A stretch of 64,000 nt of DNA from positions 18,662,001 through 18,726,000 of the forward strand of contig NC_091049.1 of the NCBI RefSeq assembly GCF_963966145.1, given 5' to 3'. Positions within the stretch are counted from its first letter, which is position 1; the number at the start of each line of letters is the position of its first letter. Of the stretch, positions 1 to 11,950 are shown one piece after another. Position numbers and translations under genes: made by a program. This stretch comes from Tenebrio molitor. Lineage: Eukaryota; Arthropoda; Insecta; Coleoptera; Tenebrionidae. The notes below the pieces were generated by a model that saw nothing but the letters and a program-made list of their open reading frames with translations, was not told the origin of the DNA and did no database searches.

Positions 1-97
1 ACAATACTGTTCAATGTGATCCAATGATTCATTTTATTGCTAAGTTTTATCGCTTTTATTGTTTACTTGTTTTTTTTTTTTAATTGCAAAGTTGAAT

Positions 98-1278
98 GAC
101 GGACGGGACATGAACATAATGTTAAAATAAATTCTAAGTGTATTATCTACAAACTATGCGAAATGATTAATAAACCAAGTAGAACTGATATTACACTGAT
201 GTTCTAATTTTTAAATCAATGAAATGTAACAGTCACATTTAAGAAATGGTGAATGAATAAGTGATTATTGATTTTTTTAAATCATGATGGACGGGACATG
301 ACGGACGGGACAATAATTACTTTCAATTTTAATATACTTTTTTGTTCGACACTGTCAGAATTTGAGAATTTTCTCCTGTGTGAACGGATTTTGATAAATT
401 TGACAACTTGTCAAAACGAAACGTCAAGCTAATTTTAAAGATTTTTAGCGATTTGGAGCCTTTAAGGGGCTCGTCGAACAAAAAAACGTTCTATTCAACT
501 CGTTCTTGTGTAATTTGGGCTTTTTTTGGCACTCGTGGACCTTTAAAACTCTCGTTTCACTCGAGTTTTAAACTGGTCCACTCATGCCAAAAAAAGGAAA
601 AATTACACACGAACTCGTTAAATAAATAACTATTATTTTATCAACCATTACAATAAACAAGTACTTTTAACTACAAAACGAACAAAAATAACAATAATTC
701 GTACTTCATTTTATAAACAAAGTTCAAAATTCAAAAATCGTAATAAGAAAACTTTCTGTTTATGAGTACTTGTCGGTAAAGGGTTTTTAACTTTTTTGAA
801 GGCTTTACTCAATGTTTGAGGACATTTGCACGCACACAACTGAGAACCTGATAATTTCAACTTTTCCTCCTGCTTTCTTCAACTTTTCCTGAATCTTCTT
901 TTACGAGCCCTTTCAGATATTCTTTTCTTGTTCGATAAAACAGCATTACTCTTCAATGAAACTCTTTCTCCTGCTCTTTTTACTCTCTTTCTTTGAGCGT
1001 CATGTTATAGAAACCCTTCTCCCTTATTACTTGAAGTAATCTTGTGTCAGTATCGCCGCGAAGCCTTTTTATTTTGTTTTTTGAATCTTTCTTTCCTCTT
1101 TGCATCCATTTTTGTCTATATGTACAAAAAATATGCATAAACCATTTATTAGGCAGATTTCGTTTATAGAAAAATAAAAAATGTAGCAAAAGTTAATGTA
1201 AATAACTAAAAACTATAATAGGAGTAATTTTTGTATCACATATTTCACATTATTATTTATTTTACGACGGACGGGACA
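98..1278. repeat. Dispersed GACGGACGGGACA motif
   Basis: Occurs at 98-110, 286-297 (GATGGACGGGACA), 300-312 and 1266-1278, in otherwise AT-rich DNA. Apart from these motifs and the MSKRNV repeat, 1-1700 holds nothing I recognise. Confidence 0.7.
346..630 (+). repeat. MSKRNV repeat family, copy 1
   Basis: Starts TTCGACACTGTCAGAATTTG and runs through AACGAAACGTCAAGC, a TTTTTTTGGCACTCGTGG stretch and its approximate inverse, ending CGTTAAATAAATAACTATT. The 73-codon ORF inside is the same in other copies only because the DNA repeat is shared; it is not taken as a gene. Other copies: 10981-11265 (inverted), 34605-34870 and 57460-57605. Confidence 0.75.
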
Positions 1279-3925
1279 GGAAAAATGGTGCTCTAATGTT
1301 CGCAAATGGCACCATATATTTTTTTTAATAGTTCCTCTTCATATATCAGTCCTTCTACTTTAATACATAAAAGTAACAATAACCGATTCAAGAACATTAT
1401 GGTTTATTTGTGTAACTTGTGTAAATAAATATGCATACATACCTTTGTAACAAAGACACACTGAACAATTGCGCCTTAATTGTATGACACAAAAACATTT
1501 TTATCACATGTCAAAATATCCTAAAACAGTAGCTACACAGCTACTAGATTTTGATGCGAATTAGAAGCTTTTTGCAAGCGCTCTCATTACGAAAGTGTTT
1601 TTTCATTTAAATCAAAAAAAATATTTAAACGTTCAGATTCAAATGTGATTTTGGACATTTTAAATCCAAAGTGACATTATTAACAAATCGATTTTAAAAA
1701 ATAGCTAAATTCATTTTTTGTTGAAACGGTTTCATTTATCGTGGAATGGCTCAAAAGTCAATCAATGCTTCAAATATTCCAAACCGTCGTCGTCCTCTCT
1801 GTTATTCCTAACTCGTCGCTTGATAACTCTCTCGGCCTCTACTGTTATACACAACGTACAGCTTGCGATAAAGGATACAAATTTGCCTAACATCAATATT
1901 TCACACTTAAAAAATGTACAAAAACTCCACATGACATGGACATTTACCGCCGCCAACCTAAAATCTTTCGTTAAACATTTTTGTTTCGATGTTCTTGCCA
2001 ATGCAGAGAAATTCCATTTTCATGACGATTTAGACGAATGGAAAACCAGTATTTTCTAGACGGAGACAGAAAAAGAAGGTTTTTTTCAACGAAAATGAAG
2101 GTTGCTGCACGAGCCGAAGACGAGTGCATTTAATCATTTGAGTTGCAAAATAATACTACACTTTATCCAAGATTAAATATACAAAAAAAAAAACAGAGTG
2201 TGTTGTAAAGATGCAGGATAGAAGTGAAACTTTTGTATTACAGGGAAACATTGTAATTATTCATCAATCACTTTTAAACAGCATATTCACATATTAACAA
2301 AATTGTATATTTTAATGAAGAAAATAAATTATAAACAACGATAACACTAAACAATATCGAAATGCGTAACTCATTGTTCATTTTTAAGCCTCCAAATTAA
2401 AAGAGAGGACATTATCGATAAATGCCGTGAGTGTGACAAAGACAAGTATACACAATTTTGAGGGATGTTTGTATCGTGTCAAACAGATTAACTTACATTT
2501 AAGTGAGATGGAAATATTGGCGCAACCGTTGTGCGAGACACTCGACCCGACAGTGTTTACCCCCACCACTTTTCGTCACACAAAAAGTTTCACTTCAAAA
2601 ATCTTAGTTCAATATTTTTGATTTTTAAAAATTCAATGTTCGTTCTGTTACCATGGCTACGTTATTGTATTTGGTTAATTAGTTATGGTGATGCGGTTCC
2701 TGCAAATTGTAGCCAAATGGTGAAAATGGTGGAAAAATTAAAATGACAATATTTCTAATTTTGATTGGTCCAAATCCGCGGATGGATAAAAATCCTGTCG
2801 ATTTTATCCATGGTTGTCAACCAATAAGAGCTCTCTTTTAGTATGTCGGTGGATAAAATGACAATTTAGAGTAGAGCTTTCACGTCAATAATGTTGCTTT
2901 TATCCGATGATCCTAGATAAAATATACATATCTATACCGGGACATTTTTTTAACAATGAACATAGTCCATACCTGTCGAAAGTGGTTGAAATGTCATTCA
3001 AGGATACTCAAGCAAAGCATAAGTGACTGAACACTGTCACACACCTTTCTAATGCTCTGATTGGCATGGTATAACTGCATTATGTGTATTTTTTCTTCAG
3101 TTGTAAACATTTTTTCAATTAATTACAACAATAATTTAAACAACCTGACAATTTTATTTTTAACTATCAAGTAGGTAGTTACCTACTTTGGTTACCTTAG
3201 TTATTTGATTACACACATGCATTGACCTGTGTTTTTTAAAAGTGAATAGGGAATATGTATGGAGTGCGTTCAGTGATAGAAAAATGTCCTGGTATTTTAA
3301 AATCCATCGGTGTAAATGTAATGTTGGTTCCATCACCAGTCTCATTAGGCTCATCACTATTCGTGAATCACCTTGTAGATATAAGATATTCATAATAATT
3401 TTAACAAAATGTCATACAATTTGCACATGTTTTGTCAATGTAAAGAAAAGGAAACTAAAAATAAAACTGATGTTTACATGATGTAAACAAATAAATACAG
3501 TGTTTGCCTTTTTTATTATAAATTTAATTTGACACTGACATCTTTCAAAAACTCCACTCACTCACATATTTTAAAGATTAAAAAAAAAAATAAATCCTAG
3601 TAACGTCAAATTACGGCAAACACATCTTGAAAGTGTAGATCTCTAATTGGTCAACTTTAAGTTTTCTTTTTTCGAATATCTTTTAAGCCAGATTTTTTTA
3701 AATTGAAAATTACACATCCGAATGCGATCTCGTATTTCCTCATTTTCTCTGGGACGCGAGTTCTGAAAGACCCTTTATTTGAACACACTGTTTGTCTAAA
3801 ACAATAAGCGAGCGTCAGTGACGTGCGTCTTTTCTTCTCCTACGAGGGCTGAACCAGAAAAGGTATTCTCCCGCTTTTAGAATTATCGACATTATTGATA
3901 AGATTGTGGTTGCTCTAACACATGT
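1279..3925. other. AT-rich stretch without recognised genes
   Basis: Short ORFs only, none with family resemblance. An inverted TGTTTGCC/GGCAAACA pair lies at about 3502-3622, and a CCGGGACATTTTTTTAAC block at 2937-2955 recurs at 16781-16799. Confidence 0.6.
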
Positions 3926-3929
3926 AATA

Positions 3930-4190
3930 GGAGGAGAAATTAAGATTTTAGGCAATAGTGCAAGAGCTCATTCATAGGGCACAAATGTGATACAACCCAC
4001 ACAGGCAAGTAAAATTGAATATTTACAAGTACCTCCAAAATATCCTAACTTTAACCCAGTATAAGACGTATGGAGTGTTATTTAGGTCACTAGATAACCA
4101 TAGGCCAGCACGTTTAACACCGAGGGAAGTAAGAATACCTTTAGTTCTACTGTGGGATAATTAACTTCAAGACGACATTGGTAATTTAAT
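3930..4190 (+). pseudogene. Possible Tc1-like transposase C-terminal relic
   Basis: The translation shows a degraded pattern of the Tc1 C-terminal half: a NSARAH block, then a PKYPNFNP..DVW block at the expected spacing, with stops between. Evidence is pattern only. Confidence 0.35.
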
Positions 4191-4480
4191 TTTTCTATTT
4201 TGCAACACAGTCAGTATAAGACTCAAACGCGTTTCGAAAAGGAGCCTTTTTCGATACGCGGTTTCAGGAACATTTACTTAAATTTTTAATGTTGGCAGTG
4301 ACTCATAGTGATGAGTTGTTGCTAGGTGATCACTGCATTTCACGACACTTTAAATTCAAAACTTACAATTGTTCGTCTATTTACCAGCGTTACCCACCAT
4401 TATATTTGCCAAATATAATTTTCCTAGCATTATGTTCTGGACTTTTTTTAAATTTAAGGGGCAAAATAGAAAAAAATATT

Positions 4481-4615
4481 GTATTATACTTGTTTTATAA
4501 GCCATTTTGTCGCACTTGTTTGCTTATTGCACTCGTCGCTGCGCTCCGAGTGCTCTAAAAAACGCGTGCGACAAAATGGTGTCTTATAAAACTCGTATAA
4601 TAAATAACTATTTTA
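4481..4615. repeat. Hairpin with AATAnACTATT tag
   Basis: Arms ATACTTGTTTTATAAGCC..TTTTGTCGCAC (4481-4516) and the inverse (4564-4605), then AATAAATAACTATTTT. An inner palindrome GCACTCG/CGAGTGC surrounds TCGCTGCGCTC. Confidence 0.8.
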
Positions 4616-4936
4616 GTATGCCACGCGTACATAATTGCAATCAAAAGAGGTCATACTCTTTATTTTTAGAGCTTGTTACTTTAATTAATATCTTTAATTT
4701 ATATAATATTTTTTCTAAGTAATTATCAGCAAGACTCATTATCATTAATTTTTTTAATAGAGTTTTTTTTTATGAAGTCGTTAAGTACACACTAATTATT
4801 ATCAGCAGATTATTTCTGGTTTTAATTAGGTTGTTTTAAGGTGTATTTCTTTTTCTTTAATTTTTCTTCATGTTGAAAATTCTTTCAAGGCGGAAGGAAA
4901 TGGTTAGGTCGTAAACAGCTCAAATTGTATATAGGG

Positions 4937-5597
4937 CGATTCAGATAAGAAAATGAGCCTGACGATCTGGCGATGCAACCCAAAAAACAATTTCATTTAA
5001 GCCTTTGATCCAATTTAAATTAGGGTTTGCACGTTGAATCCAAGTTATCATCTTATGTCGCTCTGACATCAGCGCAGAGAACGATCATTAGTGCCATTCG
5101 GTTCTCGCCCAGAAGGTGTTCAAAATGCTGGCCTCCTGCTTGTCCGCAAGCCGCTACTCTATTGAGAAAAGACTTCCGAACACGTTGTAAAAGTTCCGGT
5201 AAAAACATAATGGATTGAGTCGGTTATGCGTTCCTGTAGCTCTTCGAGGGTGAAAATGGGTGTCGCGTATACTTGCTCCTTAACAGTACCCCATAAAAAA
5301 AAGTCTAAAGGAGTCATATCCGGACTACGGTGTAGCCAAGCATTATGCGATCCCCGAAGATGCCACACCAAACGTTCAGCGAAACAATTCGTTGGAAATG
5401 TGTTTCACGTATCCACAGTGGATTTTCCTGAGCATAGTAGTGGCAGTTGTGCTTGTTAACACTACCATTGTTAGAAAATTTGGCTTCATCACTGAATAAA
5501 ATTTTCTGAATAAAGTTATTGTCAACTTGCATTTGATTTCTGGTAAAGTGACAAAAATCTGATCTGCGTTCAAAATCAGTTTCCTTACGTTCTTGTA
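4937..5597 (-). pseudogene. Mariner-like transposase relic
   Basis: The minus strand reads FIQKILFSDEAKFSNNGSVN, then SLNVWCGIFGDRIM, then, after an internal deletion, HRSPDMTPLDFFLWGTVKEQ. These are the first and third catalytic regions of a Tc1/mariner DDE transposase. The second catalytic Asp segment is missing. The left end TATAGGGCGATTCAGATAAG is shared, inverted, with 12620-12840. The 5' coding side is cut by a MITE at 5598. Confidence 0.75.
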
Positions 5598-6182
5598 CTA
5601 TGGCGGCCAACAAATTTTGGCCGTCACTTTCTGTCATTTAAAAAAAAAAAAGGAATGTAATCCATATAGTCCTTGCCAAAACCAAATAACCACCAACACT
5701 GCATTCTACCCAGAAAATCAAACGGCAACGTTGTGTAGTTAGATTTGATTGGTCTAGGATCCTAGTAATATCAAAATTGCCGTTATACATTTAGTGTAAT
5801 TTTGTTTTCACCAACTGAATTCAACAGGTGGTGGTTATTTGGGTTTGGCACGGCCTATACTTCATTGTCATTACTCATTATGATTACCGTCTTGATTATG
5901 ATTGGATTTTTTGGGTGATAAATTTCAAAACTCGAAATTATTTTGTCATTTTCTACTACACAGGTTTACCTCAGGTTATCTATGTATGACTGCTCTAATT
6001 TTGTTCATTCATGTCGGATTTTTGGGATATCTGAGTTTTAAACAATTTAAATTGATTGACAGAATAACAATATCCATGTCAAAATGACAAGATTTGAAAG
6101 GGGGTTTACGGTTCCTAAAGATTTATTTACACTTTATGTGAATGTCAAGATAGTGACGGCTAAAATTTTTTGGCCGCCATAA
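5598..6182. mobile_element. MITE, CTATGGCGG family, copy 1 (contains a nested MITE)
   Basis: Ends CTATGGCGGCCAACAAATTT and its inverted form, with TA duplications at 5596-5597 and 6183-6184. It shares most of its interior with 12266-12617 and part with 28166-28522. It interrupts the mariner-like transposase relic. Confidence 0.82.
5669..5855. mobile_element. Nested 187 bp MITE with CCAAATAACCACC ends
   Basis: Inverted ends of about 28 bp (GTCCTTGCCAAAACCAAATA, and the inverse of GGTTTGGCACGGCC), flanked by TA. The sister MITE at 12266 lacks it, so it is a later insertion. Confidence 0.85.
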
Positions 6183-6268
6183 TAGGTACTATGCGGGCCA
6201 AAAAATTTTTGTTCGATACCTCCCTAGAAAGTGGGTCTGTATCCATGGTTACCAGTGGGTGAAGGTTT

Positions 6269-6324
6269 CACTTTCGCACACGCACTTTCGCTCACGTACT
6301 TTCGCTCACGCACTTTCGCTCACG
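6269..6324. repeat. Tandem repeat, 4 x 14 bp CACTTTCGCTCACG
   Basis: Four adjacent units with one or two changes each. Confidence 0.9.
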
Positions 6325-6391
6325 CATAATTAAAATTCGATTTTATAAAAAAGAATTTGTATATTGAAAATAATTACATACCAATAATAAC

Positions 6392-6606
6392 TAAACGTTA
6401 TTCACGTTAAGTTGAACATTTCAAGGTCAAATAATTTTATTTTTTGGCTCTGTAATTATGTTTTGTAAATAGTGACATGCAGCTAACCAACATAATGCGA
6501 ATTTAGCAATGTTCAATCCAACGTGAACGGTATTTACCTGCATGTCACTATTTGCAAAATTATTTGACCTTGAAAATAAATGTTCAATTCAACGTGAATA
6601 ACGTAT
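6392..6606. repeat. Palindromic element with CGTTATTCACGTT arms
   Basis: The left arm (AACGTTATTCACGTTAAGTTG, then CAAGGTCAAATAATTTT and TAGTGACATGCAG) has a close inverse at 6538-6606. About 80 bp arms, ending at the neighbouring TIR element. Confidence 0.75.
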
Positions 6607-6610
6607 ACAG

Positions 6611-7545
6611 TCAAGGCGGTCTCTATTTTAACAGGCCAGGACACTGGCTGTGTTGCCAAATTTCTTAGTGGGCCATTCCATAGCATCCTGAGTTTCAAAA
6701 ATATTGGCACTTCCATAGAAAGGCGGTTCATTCATTTTGAAAAGACAATTAATTGTGCAATTAATTTCAGTGATTGAAAAATAAACATGCCACACAAATG
6801 TTGTGTTCTCGTAGATACCCAATTGCAAATCAAATTATGCTTCAAGTAAGTCTTCCTACGTTAGCGTTTTCAAATTCCCGTCGAAGAAGATTAGAATGCA
6901 AGAATGGATGCGGATTTTGGAACTAGAATCGAGCGAGGTCTTTGTTGCTCGTTCCATTAGGTCTAAAATCCATTTTAAATTATAAACCTGTATTGATGGT
7001 ATGGTCCATACACCCGAGTGGGTAGCTTTTGCAGTTCTAATTTATTTTCAACAAATCATACTGCACCTTTATTGGTCTTTAATGGTCTCTGTGTATGAGT
7101 TTAGAAAAAAAAATCTTGTCCTGAGCTATACAGTGTACAGGTGGCATATGTTGGAATTTGCACTCGAGCTAATGCAATCAAGGTGAACTAAAAGGACTTC
7201 TATCTTCATTTTGGATAGGATACTTCTTCAGAATACAGGACTATGAAATTTTACTAACAATAGCTATCTTATAAAACAGGATACACATAATTACCTTGAC
7301 TTGGTCACCTGATATACTTTGACTGAAGTAAAGTTGCAATACCAGAATTAGAAAAATCTTTCAGTGATGATTAACTGACAGCTAACAATGACAAAATAGT
7401 GAGTGACAATGAGTGATCACAAAACTTCAAAACTAGTAACTTTTTTAAAGGTTGGCGAAGCAACGTTGTCAGACGTTAGTGGGCCATTCTACAGACCACT
7501 TTCTGAAGTCAGTGTCACGGCCTGTTAAAATAGAGACCGCCTTGA
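6611..7545. mobile_element. TIR element with 5 bp duplication TACAG
   Basis: Inverted ends TCAAGGCGGTCTCTATTTTA... of about 30 bp, flanked by TACAG (6606-6610 and 7546-7550). A second inner inverted pair GTGGGCCATTC lies further in. 935 bp, no recognisable transposase. Confidence 0.78.
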
Positions 7546-7790
7546 TACAGTGCGTTTTTTAAGACTGGCCATAGGGTTTTACATGCTAATTTTTCAACTC
7601 CTTGTTAACCTTTATTTTTGTGAAAATTACAAAACCTACTGCTGTTTTTAGATTAAACACTAGTTTTATCTAGTCATTTACTTCATTTTGTAATACCTAA
7701 ATGGTTGTAATAGACAATTTACAAATAAAATGTTATTTGCAAAAAATAGTGTGAACATTAATAATTAATACTGCTAAAAAATAAAATTGT

Positions 7791-8867
7791 TTCACTAAAA
7801 AATTATTTCCTCAATAGAGCTCGTGATAACACCTTTTTCAATGCTTTGGTTTCAGCCGATAAAGGCTACACACCTTTAAATTTAAGTGATAATATAATTT
7901 CAGACATTGTTAAGCCAAATATACCTGACACAATAGCAAATATAAAACAGAAGTCTTTACATGGGAGATACTTTAAAGAACTGGAACAACCAGAAGTTAA
8001 TATTCAGGCATCTCATGCATGGCTTAAGAAATCAAATATTCACCCTGAGACGGAGGATTTTATATTTGCAATACAAGATCGTGTTATAAATACAAGAAAT
8101 TATAAAAAACACATATGCGGTTTACAATCGATAATTGATAAATGTAGGATTTGCGGAACTGAAGGGGAAACAATTGAACACATTATTTCTTCTTGCACCG
8201 TTTTGGCTCAAAGCGAATATAAAAAACGACACGATATATTCGCTAAAATTATACACATGAATTTAGCTGTTAAATTCAATTTATTAAAGAATACACAACC
8301 ACATTATAGTTATACACCAGAAAGTTGTTTGGAAAATGACAGTTACAAGTTATATTTTGATAGAACAATTTTAACTGACATTCATATTAAGCATAACAGA
8401 CCAGACATTATAATTTTAAATAAACAACAAAAGCAAGCATATCTTTTAGATATAGCTGTTCCAAATTCACATAATATAACACAGACATATAACACAAAAA
8501 TTAATAAATATTTAGAGCTGTCCGTTGCTATGAGAAATCTTTGGTGTTTAGAAAAAATTTCGATTTTACCACTTGTAATTTCAGCAACTGGAATAGTACC
8601 GCAATCTCTTTTTAAAAATTTAAAAATTCTGGATTTAGATAACACATTGGTAGTTGAAATTCAAAAAGGTATATTATTATACTCATGTCACATCGTGAGG
8701 AAGTTCCTTAACATTGACACAGAACATAATACACAACAAAGTCAAAATGCGGAGGCAAGACGCCGGTAATTATGTTGATAAGCACTGCACTATTACTTGA
8801 TAGTAATATCCGTAATAGTGTATGTACTCCGGCAAAATTGCCGTGCCGCCGGGTGGAGGTGGGATAG
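7791..8867 (+). mobile_element. R4/Dong-type LINE fragment, copy 1
   Basis: The 3' third of a non-LTR retrotransposon. It is 5' truncated at TTCACTAAAA, the same point as the copy at 55346-56300. It carries one long ORF and a 3' UTR. The UTR has a perfect 9 bp inverted repeat CACTATTAC/GTAATAGTG, a GGCAA-AA-TTGCC hairpin and the end GGTGGGATAG. No clear target duplication was found. Confidence 0.8.
7846..8769 (+). pseudogene. C-terminal restriction-like endonuclease domain of a LINE ORF
   Basis: 307 codons, starting in a truncated ORF; family-like sequence (YFLNRARDN) reaches upstream in the same frame to about 7803. Residues about 98-130 form a CCHC-like motif, C-x2-C then H and C (CRICGTEGETIEHIISSC). 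Residues about 185-205 carry the endonuclease core RPDIIILN and LLDIAVPN, the PD-D signature of R2/R4 LINEs. The C-terminal ISATGIVPQSL and IVRKFLN blocks are typical. The enzyme would nick the target for target-primed reverse transcription. The reverse transcriptase is missing, so this copy cannot move by itself. Confidence 0.85.
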
Positions 8868-8977
8868 TCAAAATTTTACATTTAATAACGATAGATTCAT
8901 TATTTATGTTATAACAGGGTTCTTTACTTTAATAAAAATGAAATGAAATGTTCAAAATGGCAGTTAAGCAATCACAC

Positions 8978-10881
8978 TGTAGTGACCCAGTTTAAAATTT
9001 AAATTTTAATTCCCGGTACCGCCACGAGAGCGCGCCAAATGTGAAGGTACTAGAGGCTAGATTAGGAACTAAGGGATGGGGTTGGCAATCCTGGGGAGGT
9101 TGGCGAAGCTGAGGAAGAGCGGAAATATAGCGGGGATGAAGCGGTCTCTCGGGCGCGTGGTTGAAGGGGGGTAGGTCACTTTTGTTTGGTTTTTCGAAAC
9201 GAACACACCTTGCGAAGGGCGATCCAATATTCCAAAAATCTGTAAGTTACATCTGAACCGATTACACTACCGTTCCGAGTAGATATTTTGTGTCCCCGGG
9301 AAGAATCCGGCGTTTTTTTAATCCACACGGGTAATAATTTATTCCACGTTCGTTGGCTTTTTGTTTTTGTTGTTGGGGCCAGGACCACGTGGTAAGGGTA
9401 TGTTGTAGATTTCATTTTGTCGCGTGCTGTTTCTTTATGAAGTGCCCATTTGTTAAATTTAAGCGTTATCCCTAAGTTTCTCCCGGAAGGTTCATTTTTT
9501 TGACAATCTGTTAATTTCGAAAATTAGTAGCCGTCGTCCGGACCGCGGGCGTCCATTTTGTTTTTCTTTCACTAACATTTTCTAACGGCACTCGACCCGC
9601 CATATTTTTGTTGAGTATTGTCAGCGAGTATTGTATTCCTTTTTAAAGCGTTTTATTTTATCGTTATTTACCTTCGCGTTTTGTTCTCTTTTATTCCCTC
9701 ATTGTTTAATGTTGCGTTTTGTTTTGCTTATGTTATCCTTGTTTAATATTGCGTTTTGTTTTGCTTATTTTATCATTGTTTCATGTTGCGCTTTGTTTTG
9801 CTGGACTTTCTCATCGTTTAATGTTACGCTTTGTTCGATAGAATTAAACTCGGGTTATTCCTTCGTGTTGTTGCTAGATTTCGGAAAAGTTCAAGTAAAA
9901 TGTTGTAAGTGCGCCCCTGTGGGAGCTAGGTGACAATCAGGAAGTCGTGGGGTTGTTTAGTAAATTTCTGTGGAAGCTACGGTTATTTAGAGCCGTTAGC
10001 GGGGACGGACCTTAGTCTTTGCGGGAGCGGCGTCGGGATGTTTTCGTGAAGCTTTCGTCGACGGTTATAGAGACTTCGGGGTTTTGTCCGGAAACGGTTG
10101 GTTGGGGACGGCGGACCTAGGTCTTTGCGGATGCGGTCTAGGAATGCTACTCGTACGACCCCGAAACGCTCTGTCACTCTTGCTTGGTCGGTGAAATAGT
10201 CTGACGTTCCTTAATACCCCGAATATCTATAAACGTCGCTTGATTTCAAGATGATTCAGATTATTCTTCTGAGTCCCCTCGCGGCCGAAAGTTTGTTACC
10301 TCCAGCTCTAAGCTCCCGAAGGCGTACCTTGACCGCGTAGTTCCGAGTTAAACATTGTTTTTGTCATTAATTGAATTGTAAAATATGAGTAATACCTACC
10401 TGGGATACGGTTTTTGAAGAGGGTTTTTCATCCGTCCCTGTCTGTAATAACTGCCTTATAATTTGTTTACTTGTTTTGCAAGCTTTAAACTGTCATTTTG
10501 TCTGTCATGTGCCCGTTTTTCTGTTATTTTAAATATTGTTGCATTCATTTTGTCGTTTATCTTTGTGATGTACTCAACTAGTTAATTTCTTGTACTTCGT
10601 TAAACTTAATTTCTGTCTTTTGTATTCGTTTCAATTTCTTTCTCATCAAAGTTATTACAGGCATTTTTAATAAAAGGTATTTTGCGTCCCTCACATGTGT
10701 GTTTTATTTGCGGCACTCTTCCAACTGGAACCCTCACCGTTTGCATTCCGAACCTTTTTCCGCCAAAAGAAAATCACAACGTAGGGCTCCTCCGATTCGA
10801 TGACGATCACGACCATATTTGTTACCGTTTTGCGCAGGTTCAAATATTTGGCGGAAAAAGTAATGTATTCAAATCGTTACA
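8978..10881 (+). mobile_element. Candidate solo LTR, 1.9 kb
   Basis: Starts TGTAGTGACC and ends CGTTACA, so the ends are TGTA/TACA. It is flanked by the 4 bp repeat ACAC (8974-8977 and 10882-10885). It is clearly more GC-rich than its surroundings, has an AATAAA at 10669-10674 about 210 bp before the end, and holds no long ORF. No internal retrotransposon region is attached. Short termini and a 4 bp duplication can occur by chance, so this stays a candidate. Confidence 0.5.
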
Positions 10882-10980
10882 ACACAATCAATTAGTTATC
10901 AAAATTACAAATGTCACGTGAAATTTTAGCATACTGAAAATTTAGAATTGAAGCAAACGGAATTCAAAAATAGTAGTTTA

Positions 10981-11265
10981 TTTGACGAGTTTGTGTGTAA
11001 ATTGGGCCTTTTTTGGCACGCGTGGGCCATTTTTAAACGCGAGTGAAACGAGCGTTTTAAAGGCCCACGAGTGCCAAAAAAGGCCCAATTTACACACGAA
11101 CGAGTTGAATACAACGTTTTTTTGTTCGACGAGCCCCTTAAAGGCTCCAAATCCCTTAAAACCTTTAAAATTACGTTGACGTTTCGTTTTGACAAGTTGT
11201 GACATTTATCAAAATCCGTTCACATAGGAGAAAATTCTCAAATTCTCACAGTGTCGAACAAAAAA
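10981..11265 (-). repeat. MSKRNV repeat family, copy 2, with clear palindrome
   Basis: The outer part (GTGTCGAACAAAAAA at the right) matches copy 1 inverted. At 10986-11105 it contains a strong palindrome: GTGTGTAAATTGGGCCTTTT and the inverse around AAACGCGAGTGAAACGAGCG. Confidence 0.8.
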
Positions 11266-11430
11266 TGTCTTTTTGCTAACTTATTCCTTGCTTCTGGTGA
11301 TTAAATTGAAATTGTTTCAATACATTATCATATCCTACAACTTTACCACAAAACTGGGTTGAATATTTTCATGATGACAAAAGTTAACAGGGGGTTGAAA
11401 AATGTAGCATGTGAAACCCTGTGGCCAGTC

Positions 11431-11950
11431 TTAAAAAAAACTCACTGTGTAACAATTCATCACTTTACATAATTCATCACAACGACAGCCACCGAATATG
11501 CCCATCATCAGTACAACATTCTGAAGGATCCACTCTTGGTCCGCCGCTTCCAGTAAAAACTTGCAAATATGGTTTCTTGAAAAAGTTGCAGCTTTTTTCG
11601 GCTGATAGTTTCCACATTTTGTTTTCAAAAAGGAGCTGAGAGTGTTGAACCTGTACCATTTATTATATTAAAACAACTAATAACTTATTAAAAAACTCTC
11701 ACCTGGATACCTGGAGATATCAACGTTTTGAAATACAAACAGTGTACTCTTCAACATTGAATATCACAACCGCGCGGATGCTGCTATCGTCTTTTCCCTT
11801 GATCCGTTTCTCGGTCTGCCATTGTGTAAATATTTCCAATTCTTTCTGGTATCGTAATTTTGATTTCGTAGGCACCATTTGGTACTTCGTGGCACTTGCC
11901 TCGTCCAGGACATCTTCAGGAACATAGAATTCTTCAACATTTATTTCCAC
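11431..11950 (-). pseudogene. Crypton-like tyrosine recombinase fragments
   Basis: Two minus-strand pieces. 11720-11950 reads FYVPEDVLDEASATKYQMVP, then KLRYQKELEIFTQWQTEK, like the N-terminal SAM-like DNA-binding part of arthropod Crypton/KCTD1-type recombinases. 11431-11640 reads KAATFSRNHICKFLLEA, then VVLMMGIFGGCRCDEL, like the start of the catalytic domain with its first Arg. About 80 bp with stops separates them, perhaps a former intron. The remaining catalytic residues are absent. Confidence 0.55.

Noticed and set aside
1718..2059. 113-codon plus-strand ORF
   Set aside because: Overlaps a 79-codon ORF on the other strand, has no recognisable domain, and no splice or promoter context supports it.
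9176..10177. Short ORFs inside the 1.9 kb GC-rich block
   Set aside because: No domain resemblance; explained by a likely LTR of higher GC content.
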